This document shows, in pieces, positions 23,610 through 35,696 of a DNA stretch of 64,000 bases. This stretch comes from Buxus sempervirens (Eukaryota > Streptophyta > Magnoliopsida > Buxales > Buxaceae), in the NCBI GenBank assembly GCA_947561395.2, contig OX387193.1, positions 15,686,001 through 15,750,000 of the forward strand. The letters run 5' to 3'. The translations under genes were made by a program, and so were the position numbers. Below the pieces are notes generated by a model that was not told the origin of the DNA, did not search any database, and saw nothing but the letters and a program-made list of their open reading frames with translations. Every line of letters starts with the position of its first letter. Within the stretch, counting starts at the first letter, position 1.

Positions 23610-23638
23610 CACGTGCAACGCACGTGCATATTTACTAG
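23610..23638 (+). mobile_element. Helitron-like 3' terminus
   Basis: A 7-bp stem with 3-nt loop (CACGTGC AAC GCACGTG) is followed 12 nt later by CTAG and then a T. This is the standard Helitron 3' end layout: a hairpin, then CTRR, inserted between A and T. No convincing 5' TC end was located, so the extent is unknown. Confidence 0.5.
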
Positions 23639-24420
23639 TAAAGAAAAAAAATGGAAAGAGTAGGGATTGAAATAAAAGTATTAAATTTTGGGAAAAGATG
23701 AAATTTTAAATTTTAGTTTTAATCCTTTAACTTTTAAATATATAAAAATTGTCATAAAATTTTATCAAATTTTCAAAATTCAACCCAAGCATTGTTCGAT
23801 TAGGTAACTATTTTAGGTAACTGAACCAAAAAATAGTTTTCCAACATTTTTTGTATTTCAAACTAGCCTCCTGAGCCTTTCCTCAACGAAGCTCCAGCAC
23901 TCTGGCAAAATCTTTGTGTCACGATTCAATAACACCAACAATTACATCGAAGCCTAGTCGCTTTCAGACCAGAAGAGTACTAAAGTTTGTTCTCGGATGG
24001 AAGAAAAGCTCAATCGATAGTCAGAGCGGTAGAAAACCCATGGAAACAGTGTAATAAACGTGAAAGATCTCAGGTTAATCAGAAAAGGAACAGTTGTATC
24101 AGTGATAATAAGACGGGAAGACAGAGGGGGTTCAAAAGCTCATAGACCGCTACTATTTGCAGCAGAAGCTCAAGGAAAGATAAGAAGAAACAAAGATGAA
24201 CAAGAATGGATTTGTGGATTTGTGGATAAGCTCAAGGAAAGATTAGAAGAAAGGATTTGTGGATAGAATAGGAAGAAACGAAGAAGAACAGCGATGATCT
24301 TCTTCTTCGCAACCGGTCTTCAATGGCTGACGAGTCGCTCACCTTTACAACGACAATCTTCTCCTTGAATTTCGATAGGTTCGCACCATCTCAAACGGTT
24401 CTCGACCCTTTTTTTTTTAT

Positions 24421-24461
24421 GGAAAATAACTTCCGCTAAAAATTGGCGGAAGTTATTTTCC
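24421..24461. repeat. Perfect 16-bp hairpin
   Basis: GGAAAATAACTTCCGC and GCGGAAGTTATTTTCC pair perfectly around a 9-nt loop. It probably belongs to an old MITE whose right end is near 24592. Confidence 0.7.
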
Positions 24462-25325
24462 TCTAAATCCTGAGAATGTGGGAATATATTTTTCCCTATA
24501 TTTTATTTTCCCCTGAAACAAACAAACCAAAAATTTTAAAATCCTGGAAATTATTTTTTTTCCCCAAATTTCCGGTGAAACAAACACAGCCTTAATTTAT
24601 TTAACAATTATTTAATGAAAACAATATTCGAACATAAGAAGAATAAAGAAACAAAGAATGGTAATTACGGACAAAGAAGAGGAATAAAACCACCGAAATC
24701 ACTTTTGGCATTAATCTACAAACTCCAGATTAAATGCAGCTAACCCATCAAGCATTTCATGATTAATAGTAATAATCATCACAATTTTTTGACCGCAAAA
24801 TAGTTTTTCAAATTTATTTTTAAAAGAAGGGAATAGTACTTGAACCCCACCAAATAATAGGAGGTCTAACATCTACTAAGTACTAAATTATTAAAAAATT
24901 AAAAACTAAATAAATTAAGGAAGAAAGTAAAAAAATAAAAATAATAAAGTTATAGAAACAAAATAGACTGCTATGCTGAAAAAATAGCAAAGAAAAAGGA
25001 GAAATGGTGCTAATGTTAATTTCTCTTATAACCTAGAGAACACCAACTACCCATCTAAATCCCAAGAAACACATGATGCCACAATATGACATATATGCAA
25101 ATCTTTTCCACCTTCAGAGATGTATCATATACAATCTCAAGTATTAAAACACAAATTTTCTCACAACCCAAGCAACACAAATAAAAATCATCAATTCACA
25201 ATAACCAAGTCAACATTTATCTCAGAAAACTAGATAAACAAACACTAAAATGAATAGGTATGCAAAAACACCAATCAAGGATTTGGGCAGAGTTTCCCTT
25301 TTTCTTCAAGAGTCTTAGACCTCCA

Positions 25326-26488
25326 AACACTACAAAAAAGCGGGTCAAAGAGGGCGAATTTTTCCCAACAACTTTAAAACCGCCAGCAAAACCTGGTTTA
25401 CCCGGCGTTTTTTAAATGCCACAGGCAAAAATACCTAAACCCCCGAACCCTTCATTTTTTTCTCCTCTTTCTAGCGCCCTCAAATTTCCAGCACCCTTTT
25501 TGTTTCATGCGTACCTCTGGAAAGCTTGTTTCCTTGTTTCTCCTTTGGTTTTCTTCCCTAACCCTAAATTGATCAGAGCACATTCATGTTCTTCATTGCT
25601 ACCAAGGTTCCACATTGCCATTTCCGCGCTTCTTCTCCATTGCCAAGGTTCAACATTGTTTTGTTTCCCGCAACAAAGGGGAGATGGCGACGAGGAGGGC
25701 AACCAGGTACGATCAAGACCATTTTGTTCTCCATTGCTTTTGTTCTCCATCTCTATGGCATCAATCTCCATATACGGATCAAGACCCTTTGGAAGCCTAG
25801 GTTTTGATCTCCCTGTTTTAGGTTCTTGCTCCTAAGACGTGTTCGGCATGTGGTAGTTCATTTTTTGCCCAAGTGAGGGCTTCTCGCCCAATCAAAAATT
25901 CATATACTTCTTGCTCCTAAGACATGTTCGGCATGTGGTAGTTCATTTTTTGCCCAAATGGGGGCTTTTCGCCCTATCAAAAATTTCATAAAAATATTGT
26001 TTATGCATTCTAAACCCTCCCTAGCATGTTATATAAAAATTTGTATGCAAGATTTTGGATTTGGAACTCTCAAATGAGGTGTTTGTTTGAGAAACCAAAT
26101 CAATCGTTTCGGTTTCTAACACCAAACACATGACCATGAGTAGCAATTTTTAGATGGATTTATACCTATTTGAAAATTTTGAAATCTATATTATTTTTTT
26201 GAAGACTCTTGGAATGGGAATAAGCTCTAGAATTGGGATGTTCGGTCTAAAAGACCAGACGCTTCTATTTGGTCGTTTTCCGAATTGAAATGGGAATAAG
26301 CTCTAGAATTTGTTACTTTGTATAGTGGTTGAGTTCCCTTTCATATTTTTCATTCTTTAGAAATTGTCATTGAGATGCCACTATATTGATTGAAGAATTT
26401 GAGCCCATTGCTTTTAGTTTTGAGTGATTGAGCTCACACCAGCACACATCCATATGTCTATAAGGGCTTTGGAACTGATGCTGATACT
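25326..26488 (+). mobile_element. CACTA element 1, 5' end fragment
   Basis: Starts CACTACAAAAAAGCGGGTC, followed by the AACCGCC/GGCGTTTT subterminal text shared with the CACTA start at 35520 and its continuation at 51596. No transposase is visible between this start and the LTR unit at 26494. Sequence after that unit (34941-35519) may be its continuation. The 3' end was not found. Confidence 0.65.
25823..25992 (+). repeat. 85-bp tandem duplication
   Basis: Two copies of a unit beginning TTCTTGCTCCTAAGAC, with starts at 25823 and 25908. They differ by a few bases and lie inside the CACTA 1 fragment. Confidence 0.85.
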
Positions 26489-27043
26489 ATAAGTGTAAAA
26501 TCCCAGATTTTAGTAATAAATAAATAAATAAACTAATGGTTAATAATATGCAGGAGATGAAATTTTGGTTCAACCTGGAGGAGTTCAAGATGGACCGAGG
26601 AGAACATGGGAAGCTAATATAAGGTGAGAATTTTTGGTTTAATCTTGGGAGAAGTTTAATTACAATTATGCAAATTATTATAGTGAAGAGTTTATTAAAG
26701 TATAGAAATAAATAAAGGGAGTTGGTCGAACCCAAGGAGAAGGGTTTGACCCAAAGGTTTAGTTGGTTTAATGGCTTGATTTTAGTTGGTTCAAGGATTA
26801 ATTGGGTTGAGTGGTTTGGTTTAATGAAAGATGGTATTTAAGTAAAAGGTTTTAACACAATAAAATAACCTAGCTAATATTGCATGAGTAACCCACGTCC
26901 AACTCAAAATAGAATCAACCGCACGATCTATTCTTCTCCTAGTTGCCTTGTGATCAAACCAAACCCTAAAGCACCTGTTGGAGCCGTCTTAGAGAAGAAG
27001 GAGGAGTATTTTCATGCACAAAGAACTCAAGTAAGAGCCAAAT

Positions 27044-30009
27044 TGTAACGCCCCGAACCCGGGTCAGTGCAAACCGGCACCCAATCCGAACCCGGTTCAC
27101 TACTGTAACAACCCAAGTCTGGTTCAACAACCAAACTCGTGATGTTACCACGAAGCTGGAGCCAGATACAAACCAAGATTCACAATAATTTTAAACTTTA
27201 CTAATTAATTACATCAGAGTTATGGTGGCCAATAAAACAATTCTTTATTCAATAACATCAATTCAGTTTAAAATAACGTTTATCAAATCAACATGCGACA
27301 TTAATACCAATTATAATTCTACCCATCAAATTTAAAACCCCATCTTCGCGATCTCTCCAAGAAACCTGAAAAATAGGGGAAAACGGAATGAGATTTACAT
27401 CTCAGCAAGCAGCAGGTGCATGCAAGTAAATAGTCTCATTTAGGCAAATAGTCATGAGGTATACGATTAATCAACGATAAGGCGATGAATTCAAATCAAC
27501 ATGGCCAATTCCAAATAAAGCGATAAAACCGATAATCATGTATAAATACCAATAACTTGATATTAACGGGGTAAAACCGACAAAGCGATAAAACATGTGC
27601 CATTGCAGGACTCACAAAGATGATAAGTATTTGAGATGACATTCAACTAACTGCTATACCACCGTACGGCTTAGGGGCAGTGCTACTTAATGATACTCAA
27701 GCCCCATGCAGCGCAGCTATAGACAAGAGCCGTAGTCACCAACTTATTGCATACGAACTCAACAGAGTTGGCATGTACCACCAGCATGCAGCACCAGAAT
27801 CAATATATGGAGATGGTCGCTTATCCACATGTACAGGGAATCACCAGCAGCGTACCAGGGTGTCCCTCCAGACATAGGACCTTCCCAGAGCAAACTAACT
27901 TGCAAGGGAAGCGCGTTTATATATAGGAATAACTCAACCCAAACTAAATACCACTTAGCTAACCAGCCAAAACTATGGATCCATATACAGCTAAGCCCAT
28001 TGACACAAACCACAATAAAACCACATACGGGAGGACACGCTAATGTAGGAGGCATCACACTTTTACCCGTAAAGGATTGCACATCTCTACACAGAGGATT
28101 ACCCATCTCTGCCGTAAAAGTTAGTATTAACTCAACCACAGAAGCTGTATCACCCAACCGTAAAAGTAAAGTGAACAACATCATACCACATACCAAACCA
28201 TATCCAAGTATTCCATTCCATGTGAAAATCATGATTCAATCATTACAAATCCAATTATAGGCTTTTTCAGGATAACATATGCAATTCTTCAAAATAAAAC
28301 TCATGTTTCATAAGTTCGATAAAACTCAGAGTTTATGCAATTACAGTAGCCAATATTCTTATTAAAAGCTCAAAATAAAGTAAATCCAATCTTACTTAGA
28401 GTTTTCCTTATTAATCCCTTTTATTAGAATCCAATTTCCTATCTTAACACCTAAGCTAGTTTCTATTTAAAATTTTATGTATTTTATTTCCCCAGCATGT
28501 TCTACAGACCTAAAATAAAGTTTAGAAGATGTTTATAAGCTATAAGTACCAGTAGTATTATTTCTAGCAATATCTATACCCTTTGCCCCTTTTATAGACA
28601 AACCTTTCATTGAAACCTTCAATTTATTGGTTAATCTTTTCAATTTAATTTTATAATTTTTATACCTTAATTAGGTCCTTATAAAGATGCTAACATGCTT
28701 AACTAATCAGAAAAATTATTGTATATTTATTCATATTACAAAATCCCCAAAATCTGTAAATTTTACATAGAGCGCCGACCTCTACAGGGCTAGGCGATCC
28801 TAGGCGCTCGTGCAAAATTAAACAATAAATTTCCAGAATTGCAAAATTCGGATTTTTATGCTTTTGCTATATGTTTCTTTGGTCTAAATTAATCTAATAA
28901 CATTTTAAAACATTCCTAAAGCCTTCTAGATTAATTCTTGTTAATTAAATACCCTCCTACTTTTATTTACATAATCAAACTAAGTTTTCTTCTTTAATTT
29001 GATAAATCCATCAAGAATACCAATCATGAAAATCTAAGCACTTTGATTCCATGTAAATACAATTCCGACTAATCCATTCTAACCATATGAAATCACAGAA
29101 AACAAAATCATGCAGTTCCTCACATTTTCCAAGGTTACTACTTGCATTATACGCTAAAATCCTTCTTCCATTGAAGCTCCTAATTCTGGACCTTACTTTT
29201 GCTCCCAAACGCACCAAGCTAGAGTCTCCCAATTAAAATCTCCACCGTACACAATGTAGTTCCATCAGTGATGAACAAAACCCCCAAATTTGAAGGCGAT
29301 CCACCACACGGATCTTACCCAATCATGATTTGATGATGGCTGGTCAGACATCTCCATTAGTAACCTCCTTCCTTTCTCTCCCTCTTTTCTCTCAATACTA
29401 AACCCACGAAAATTCTCTCTTGCCTAACCTTAATCTCCTATTTATATTAGGCTTTAGAAGTCCTAAACCAACCCTAATTGGCTATTTTAATTTGGGCTAA
29501 CCCAACCATGGTCTAGTTAAAGTCTAACCCTTTTTAATTTAATTCCTACTTTTTCTCCACTTTTTATTTTTCTACTTAAACATTAATAATTTAATCTCTT
29601 ATCATCTAAACTCCTATTTACAACCTATTTTCGTGCATAATATTTAATTAAACTTTAATATCACCTAAAACCTTATTTTCTCCAAATTAAGACGTGAAAT
29701 CTCCTAATTACCCCTTTTTCCCACTTTTAGGCTTTTATTAATTCCTTTTAATTTCTAACTTGTCAAAATAATTTATTTTCTTCTATTTTCAAATTCTAGT
29801 TATTATTTAATGATCTATTTATTAATTATCCTTTTCTAAAAATTACCAAAATACCCTTTTTACTCTTTTAGGTTAATTTCATTAAAATTCTTTCTTTATT
29901 TACAATTTATGACCTATTTGAATTATTTACCCTCTAAATCTTCACTTAACTCATATTTTCTTTTATTTATTATTTATTTATTTATTAGGTGAAAATTCGG
30001 GGTTTTACA
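27044..30009 (+). mobile_element. LTR unit A inside unit E
   Basis: 2966 bp, starts TGTAACGCCCCGAACCC and ends GGGGTTTTACA. A perfect target duplication CAAAT lies at 27039-27043 and 30010-30014. It contains the box TGAGATTTACATCTCAGCAA (27389 on) and a GC-rich palindrome patch (28770-28813). Non-coding and best read as a solo LTR. Later than E because it lies within E. Confidence 0.88.
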
Positions 30010-30559
30010 CAAATAGATATAAGTTTCTGTTGTGGAGATTTGAGTATGATTAAGAGTCTTAAAAGTGAGATTTTTGAATCTAGACGTGATCGAGGTTTGT
30101 TGGGATCGTTTGGCAAACTTTGGGGTGATATTTCGTGGCTCTTAGAGAAGGTTTAAGTTCCTAAAACCAGGTAAGCAATCCTTTGACGCTTGCATAAAAT
30201 CTAAATTCGTGTTTAGACGATATTCATGGTTATTCAGTGTTTTGATGCATTGATTTTGTTATTTATGATGTTTTAAGTGTTGGGAATTGTTCTAGCATGT
30301 TATTAAAGTATTTTAAATGATTTAGAATGGTTTTGATGCATTGAATATTGAGTTGTTGAATTTTTATGGAATTTCGCGAAGTTACGGATTTTTCACGTAT
30401 CGGGCCACCTGAGTAGTCGCTCGAGCGCCCTATGTAATTATTCCAAAACCCAAGAGCAATTTTACCCAGATTCAACTGCTGCTAGAATAGTCGCTCGAGC
30501 GACCTATCGAGTGACCTACCTTGAATTAACCTATTCTGTAAGGCCGATCGAGCGCCCTT

Positions 30560-33532
30560 GGCCGAACCCGGTCAGTGCAAACCGGCACCCAACCCGAACC
30601 CGGTTCGCTACTGTAACAACCCAAGTCTGGTTCAACAACCAAACCCGAGGTGTTACCACGAAGCTGGGGTCAGATATGAACTAAGATTCACAATAAAATT
30701 AAAAAAAAAATTTAATTACATCAGAGTTATGGTGGAAAATAAAACAATTCTTTATTCAATTTAATCAATTCAGTTTACAATAAAATTTGTTTAATCAACA
30801 TGTGACATTAATATCAATTACAATTCTACCCATCTTCGCGATCTCTCCAAGCAAACTTGAAAAATAAGGGAAAACGGAGTGAGATTTACATCTTAGCAAG
30901 TAGCAGGTGCATGCAATTAGAAACAGTCCAATGTAAGCAAATAGTCATGAGGTATTCGATTAATCAACGATAAGATGAGAAATCCAAGTTATCCATGGCA
31001 ATTCCAAATAAAGTGATAAAATAGATGATCATGTACAAATACCAATAATTGGATGTCAACGAGGTAAAACCGACAAAAGCGATAAAACACGTGCCATTGC
31101 AGGACTCACAAAGATGATAAGTATTTGAGATGACACTCAACTAACTGCTATACCACTGTGCGACTTAGGAGCATTGCTACTTAATGATACTCAAGCCCCA
31201 TGCAACGCAGTTATAGACAAGAGCCGTAGTCACTGACTTATTGCGCACGAACTCAACAGAGTTGGCATGTACCACCAGCATGCAGCATCAGAATCAATAC
31301 ATGGAGATGGTTGCTTATCCACATGTACAGGGAATCACCAGCGGCGCACCGGGGTGTCCCTCCAGACATAGGACCTTCCCGGAGCAAACTAACTTGCAAG
31401 GGAAGCGCGCTCGCATATAGGAGTAACTCAACCCAAACTAAATACTACTTAGCTAACCAGCCAAAACTATGGATCCATATACAATTAAGCCCACTGACAC
31501 AAACCATGATAAAACCACATATGGGAGGACATGCTACTATAGGAGGCATACACACTTTTACCCGTAAAGGATTACACATCTCTACACAGAGGATTACCCA
31601 TCTCTGCCGTAAAAGCTAGTATCAACTCAACCACAGAAGCCGTATCACGCAACCGTAAAAGAAAATCTAATAACATCATACCACATACCAATACATATCC
31701 AAATATTCAATTCCAAGAGAAAACCATGATTTAATCCTTAAAAATCCAAATAAAGCCTTTTTCGGAATACATATGCAATTTCCCAATTATATTCAAAATA
31801 AAACTCATGTATCATAATTTTGATAAAAATCAGAGTTTATGCAACTCGAGAAACCAATATTCATATTTAAAGTATAACCCAAAAGTAATTCAAGTCTTGC
31901 TTAGAGTTTTCCCTATTAATCCCTTTATTTAATCCAAGTCCTCATATTGTTACCTAAGATAGTATTTATTCCAATTTTCTGTATTTACAATTTCCAGCAT
32001 ACCCTCAGATCTAAAATCAGGTTTAGAAGATGCTTTTAATCCATAAATACAAGCTGGTATCATTCCCATTGTTTACCTTCAAATTAGTCCATTTCATATT
32101 CTATCCTACCCTTAGGACCTCCAATTACTTGGTTATTTCCAAAATATAATTTTATAAATTTTTATACTTTAATTAGGTCTATATAAAGATGCTAGTATGC
32201 TTCACTTATTAGTAAAATTATTGGATATTTATTCGTATTACAAAAATCACTAAAATCTACAAATTCTGCATAGAGCGCCTACCTCTACAGGGCTAGGCAG
32301 TCCTAGGCGATCCTAGCTGCTCGTGCAATTTTTAACAGAATTTCCCAGATTTGCAAAGTTCGGATTTTTAGGCTTTTGTTATATGTTTCCTTAGTCTAAA
32401 TTAATCTACTAACATTCTAAAACATATCTAAAGCCTTTTAGGTTAATTCTTATTAATTAAACATCATCCTACGATTATTTGCATGATCAAACCAAATTTT
32501 CTTCATTACTTTAACAAATCATTCAAGCATACCAAACTCTAAACTATAAATCCTTTGATTCCATGTAAATCCAATTCCGATTAATCCGTTGAAATCATAC
32601 TAAATCACAGAAAACGAAATCATGCAATTCCTCTAGTTTTCCAATGGTTACTACTTGCCATATACTCTAAAATCCTTCTTCCCTTGAAGCTTCTAATTCT
32701 GGACCTGACTTTTGCTCCCAAGTGCACTAAGCTAACGTTCTCTAATTCAAATCTCCACCGTTCACATTGTAGTTTCATCAATCATGAACAAAACCCCCAA
32801 ATTTGAAGGCGATCCACTATACGGATTTTACCCGATCATGATTTGATGATGGCTGGTCAAACATCTCCATTAGCAGCCTTCTTCCTTTCTCTCCCTCTTT
32901 TCTCTCAATAATAAACCCACGAAAATCCTCTCTTGTCTAACCTTAATCTCCTATTTATATTAGGCTTTAGAAGTCCTAAACCAACCCTAATAGGTTCCTT
33001 TAATTTGGGCTAACCCACCCAAGGTCTAATTAAAGTCTAACCCATTCTAATTAATCCCTACTTTTTCTCCACCTTATATTTTTCTACTTAAACATTATTA
33101 ATTAAATCTCTTTTCATCTAAACTCCTACTTACAACCTATTTTCGTGCATAATAATTAATTAAACCTTAATATCACATAAAACCTTATTTCCTCCAAATT
33201 AAGACTTGAAATCTCTTAATTGTCATTTTTCCTCATTTGGGCTTTTATTGATTCCTTTTAATTTCTAACTTGTCTAAATAAATTATTTTCTTCTATTTCC
33301 TAATCTTAGTTATTATTTAATAATCTAATTATTAATTACCCTTTTCTGAAAATTACCAAATTACCCTTTTTGACTAATTTCCTCAAAAGTTCTTCTTTAT
33401 TTACAACTTCTTACCTATTTGAATTACTTATCCTCTAAATCTTCACTTTTTATTTTAATTATAACTTTACTCATATTTTCTTTTATTTATATATATTTAT
33501 TTATTTATTATGTGAAAATTCGGGGTTTTACA
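30560..33532 (+). mobile_element. LTR unit B inside unit E
   Basis: A close relative of unit A in the same orientation, ending GGGGTTTTACA at 33532. The left junction is less clear and no clean target duplication was found. It shares the conserved box (30880-30916) and a GC-rich patch (32272-32325). Non-coding. Confidence 0.8.
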
Positions 33533-34940
33533 GCTCGAGCGACCAGTTTGTCAAATTTTGGAAAACTTGTCTTTTCAACCTAGTTTTCACTACGTAAGTG
33601 TTTTTATCCAAATTTAACCTATGTACCATCAAGATTGGGGTATTTGGGAAGTGTTTGCACTAGCGGATGATTAAAATTCAATTTTATAAATATTTTGGGC
33701 AGATATTTCTAAAGAGGCACTTTTACTTGATTCTATTGTTCCAAAGGAATTTACTTATAACCAAGGTTGGTTTTGTGAGTTCATACGCCTGTATTTGGGT
33801 GATATGAAGGTATATTGTGCATCGATGGAGTCGATAAACATTCGGGACATATTGACCCGTTGAAACCTGGAGTTTTGGACATATGACTTGGTGCATTCTA
33901 TTTTCGTTTTGGGTCACTGGTGTGACAAGGCTGGTGCCTGATTTATTGTTTCTCGCATGGGCGGATTTGGTTACAGATATGGTTCTGTATTTTTGTGGGT
34001 GTTATTGAGAAGTATGTCCATTACCCTGGTTGGTTTTTCTCACTAATAAGTGGACTTAGCAATTATATGGATCCATAGAATAGCTAGTATGTGAAATGTG
34101 TATTAGAGGGATTTGAATTCTGTATCTGAGGCATTCCATCATCTCGAGGATGGTACTGCTCCTGGATTGGTCAATCGCTACGTTACCCACTCCTAGATTG
34201 GTTGGGCCGTACATGCTAACTCATGGTTGGGTTCTTCCGTTGGTGTTGAATAGCCAGACTGCAAGGCAGCTGGTTCATCGTAATTCGGTTAGGTAGCATA
34301 TTGGCACATGTCTACTCTCTTTTTCTGGTATACTATTTCATGAATCTCATGAGGTGGACAAATTATATTTCATTGTTGTCTTGATTCTTATTGTGATTAT
34401 TCGGATTAAGTGTTGCATATTTTATTGTAGTCAACTATTTGCATGACTGCTTACTGAAATGTTGTTTCTCACATTATTGTTTTATCGGTTTTATTTTTAG
34501 ATATTCCTGGAGAGGACGTTGTTGGGGTAGAGACTCCGGGGGATTACTGTGATTACCAGGAAGAAGATTATTTCATTCCTGTGTAGGTCCAGGAGGATAT
34601 GGAGAGACATTTAGATTTATTTTTTTAGAGATTATGTTTAGTATTTTAATTGAGGAGTTTGATGATATTTGAAGGATGATTGGTATCTTTATTCCATACC
34701 CTTGGTGGATGATATTTATGTTATTTAGTTGAACCCTTTCCAGACTTCATAGATGAAATATAAAAGGATTATTTTGGTAGTTTAATTCCGTGCTTTCTGA
34801 AAGATGTTTTTATTTCCGCACTCTGATATAATAAATGAAATTGATTAAGTCTGGAATAATTGTTTTGGGTCATTTTCCCTAACGAACAAAATTTGGGTTT
34901 ATGTGTGTGAATAAACCTGGATCTGGGGCGTTACAATAAG

Positions 34941-35519
34941 GGCCTTGAAACTTCATGCTTCTGGGGTATGCCTCTACAACTTGAAGTGTATCCTATCCTT
35001 AAGCACTTTTTTTGACTCACAAAGTTATAATGGTAACCAATACAGCCCTTAGTTTGGCCTAATAAGAAAAAAGAAAAAAAAAGGAAAAAGGAAAAAAAAT
35101 GAATTTCAATTGGGACATATCTTGTTTCTCAATTGATTTTGTGTTAGATGTATCTCAGGTTAGTAATGTTGGGTAGTTTTGGTTTATGGTTAATTTATTT
35201 GCTTTTCCCCTTTATTTTGGTGGTGACATTGGAAATGAGGCTTCCAAGATTACAAGAGGGTTTTCATGTCAATCATACTGAGAGCCTTGACTGTAACAAG
35301 GACCGAAGATCAAAAATGTCGGAATTGGGTTCCTATTGCAAAATTGGTTAGTCTCAAATGAGGTGTTTTTCAGAATTGGGTTCCTAATGAGTAGCACCAA
35401 ATTGTTTTTTTTAATTGTATTCTTTAATAAGTAGCACCACATTTTAGGTCTTGCTTGACATTCAATAAAATTAATAAAGATATCTTTTTGTTTTATCTCT
35501 TTTTGTATTCTCAAACATG
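34941..35519. other. Stretch between LTR unit E and CACTA 2
   Basis: About 580 bp with no ORF of note. It is probably the old sequence that E entered, perhaps more of CACTA 1. Confidence 0.4.
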
Positions 35520-35601
35520 CACTACAAAAAAGGGGGTCAAGGAGGGTGAGTTTTTGTCTGCGGTTGTTAAACCGCTGGTAAATGTGGGTTTTCTCGGCGC
35601 T
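35520..35601 (+). mobile_element. CACTA element 2, 5' terminus
   Basis: Starts CACTACAAAAAAGGGGGTC with GGTTGTTAAACCGC subterminal text. It is interrupted by the Ty3 element after GCGCT and resumes at 51596-51601 with the text expected from CACTA 1 (compare 25395-25430). So the start at 35520 and the transposase at 52 kb belong to one element. Confidence 0.8.
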
Positions 35602-35696
35602 TGTGCATACCTGTTTTCGCACGACGAGGCGCACGTGAGATTGCGTGCCTCAGGGCATTCGAAGTCACCACTGCCTGATGGGGTGCAGGAAAACAC

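Larger units (their letters stand above)
22706..25325. other. Gene-free stretch with transposon remnants
   Basis: The 3' flank of the BAHD gene is followed by AT-rich sequence. A Helitron-like 3' tip (23610-23638) and a perfect hairpin (24421-24461) lie here. Sequence ending AAACAAACACAGCC at about 24592 looks like a MITE terminus, but its partner end was not found. Short ORFs here look random. Confidence 0.5.
26494..34935 (-). mobile_element. LTR unit E (reversed), host of two nested units
   Basis: An LTR or solo LTR with its start at the right: it reads TGTAACGCCCCAGATC from 34935 leftward and ends at 26494. A 5-bp target duplication ATAAG lies at 26489-26493 and 34936-34940. Without the two nested units its own sequence is about 2.5 kb. 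It has no coding region. It carries CGCTCGAGCG-type palindromes (30400-30560) and the conserved CAGTAAGCAG box (reverse strand, 34441-34475). Probably Ty3-type by its TGTAAC...TTACA ends; the clade is uncertain. Confidence 0.82.

Noticed and set aside
25416-25835. 139-residue ORF in CACTA 1
   Set aside because: Low-complexity Phe/Ser/Pro-rich text with ORFs in several overlapping frames; typical of the leader of such CACTA elements.
27829-28260. 143-residue ORF that recurs in LTR units B (31311) and C (35731)
   Set aside because: It is conserved only because the three LTRs are relatives. It is interrupted differently in each copy, has no known domain and a long antisense ORF overlaps it. I treat it as LTR sequence, not a gene.
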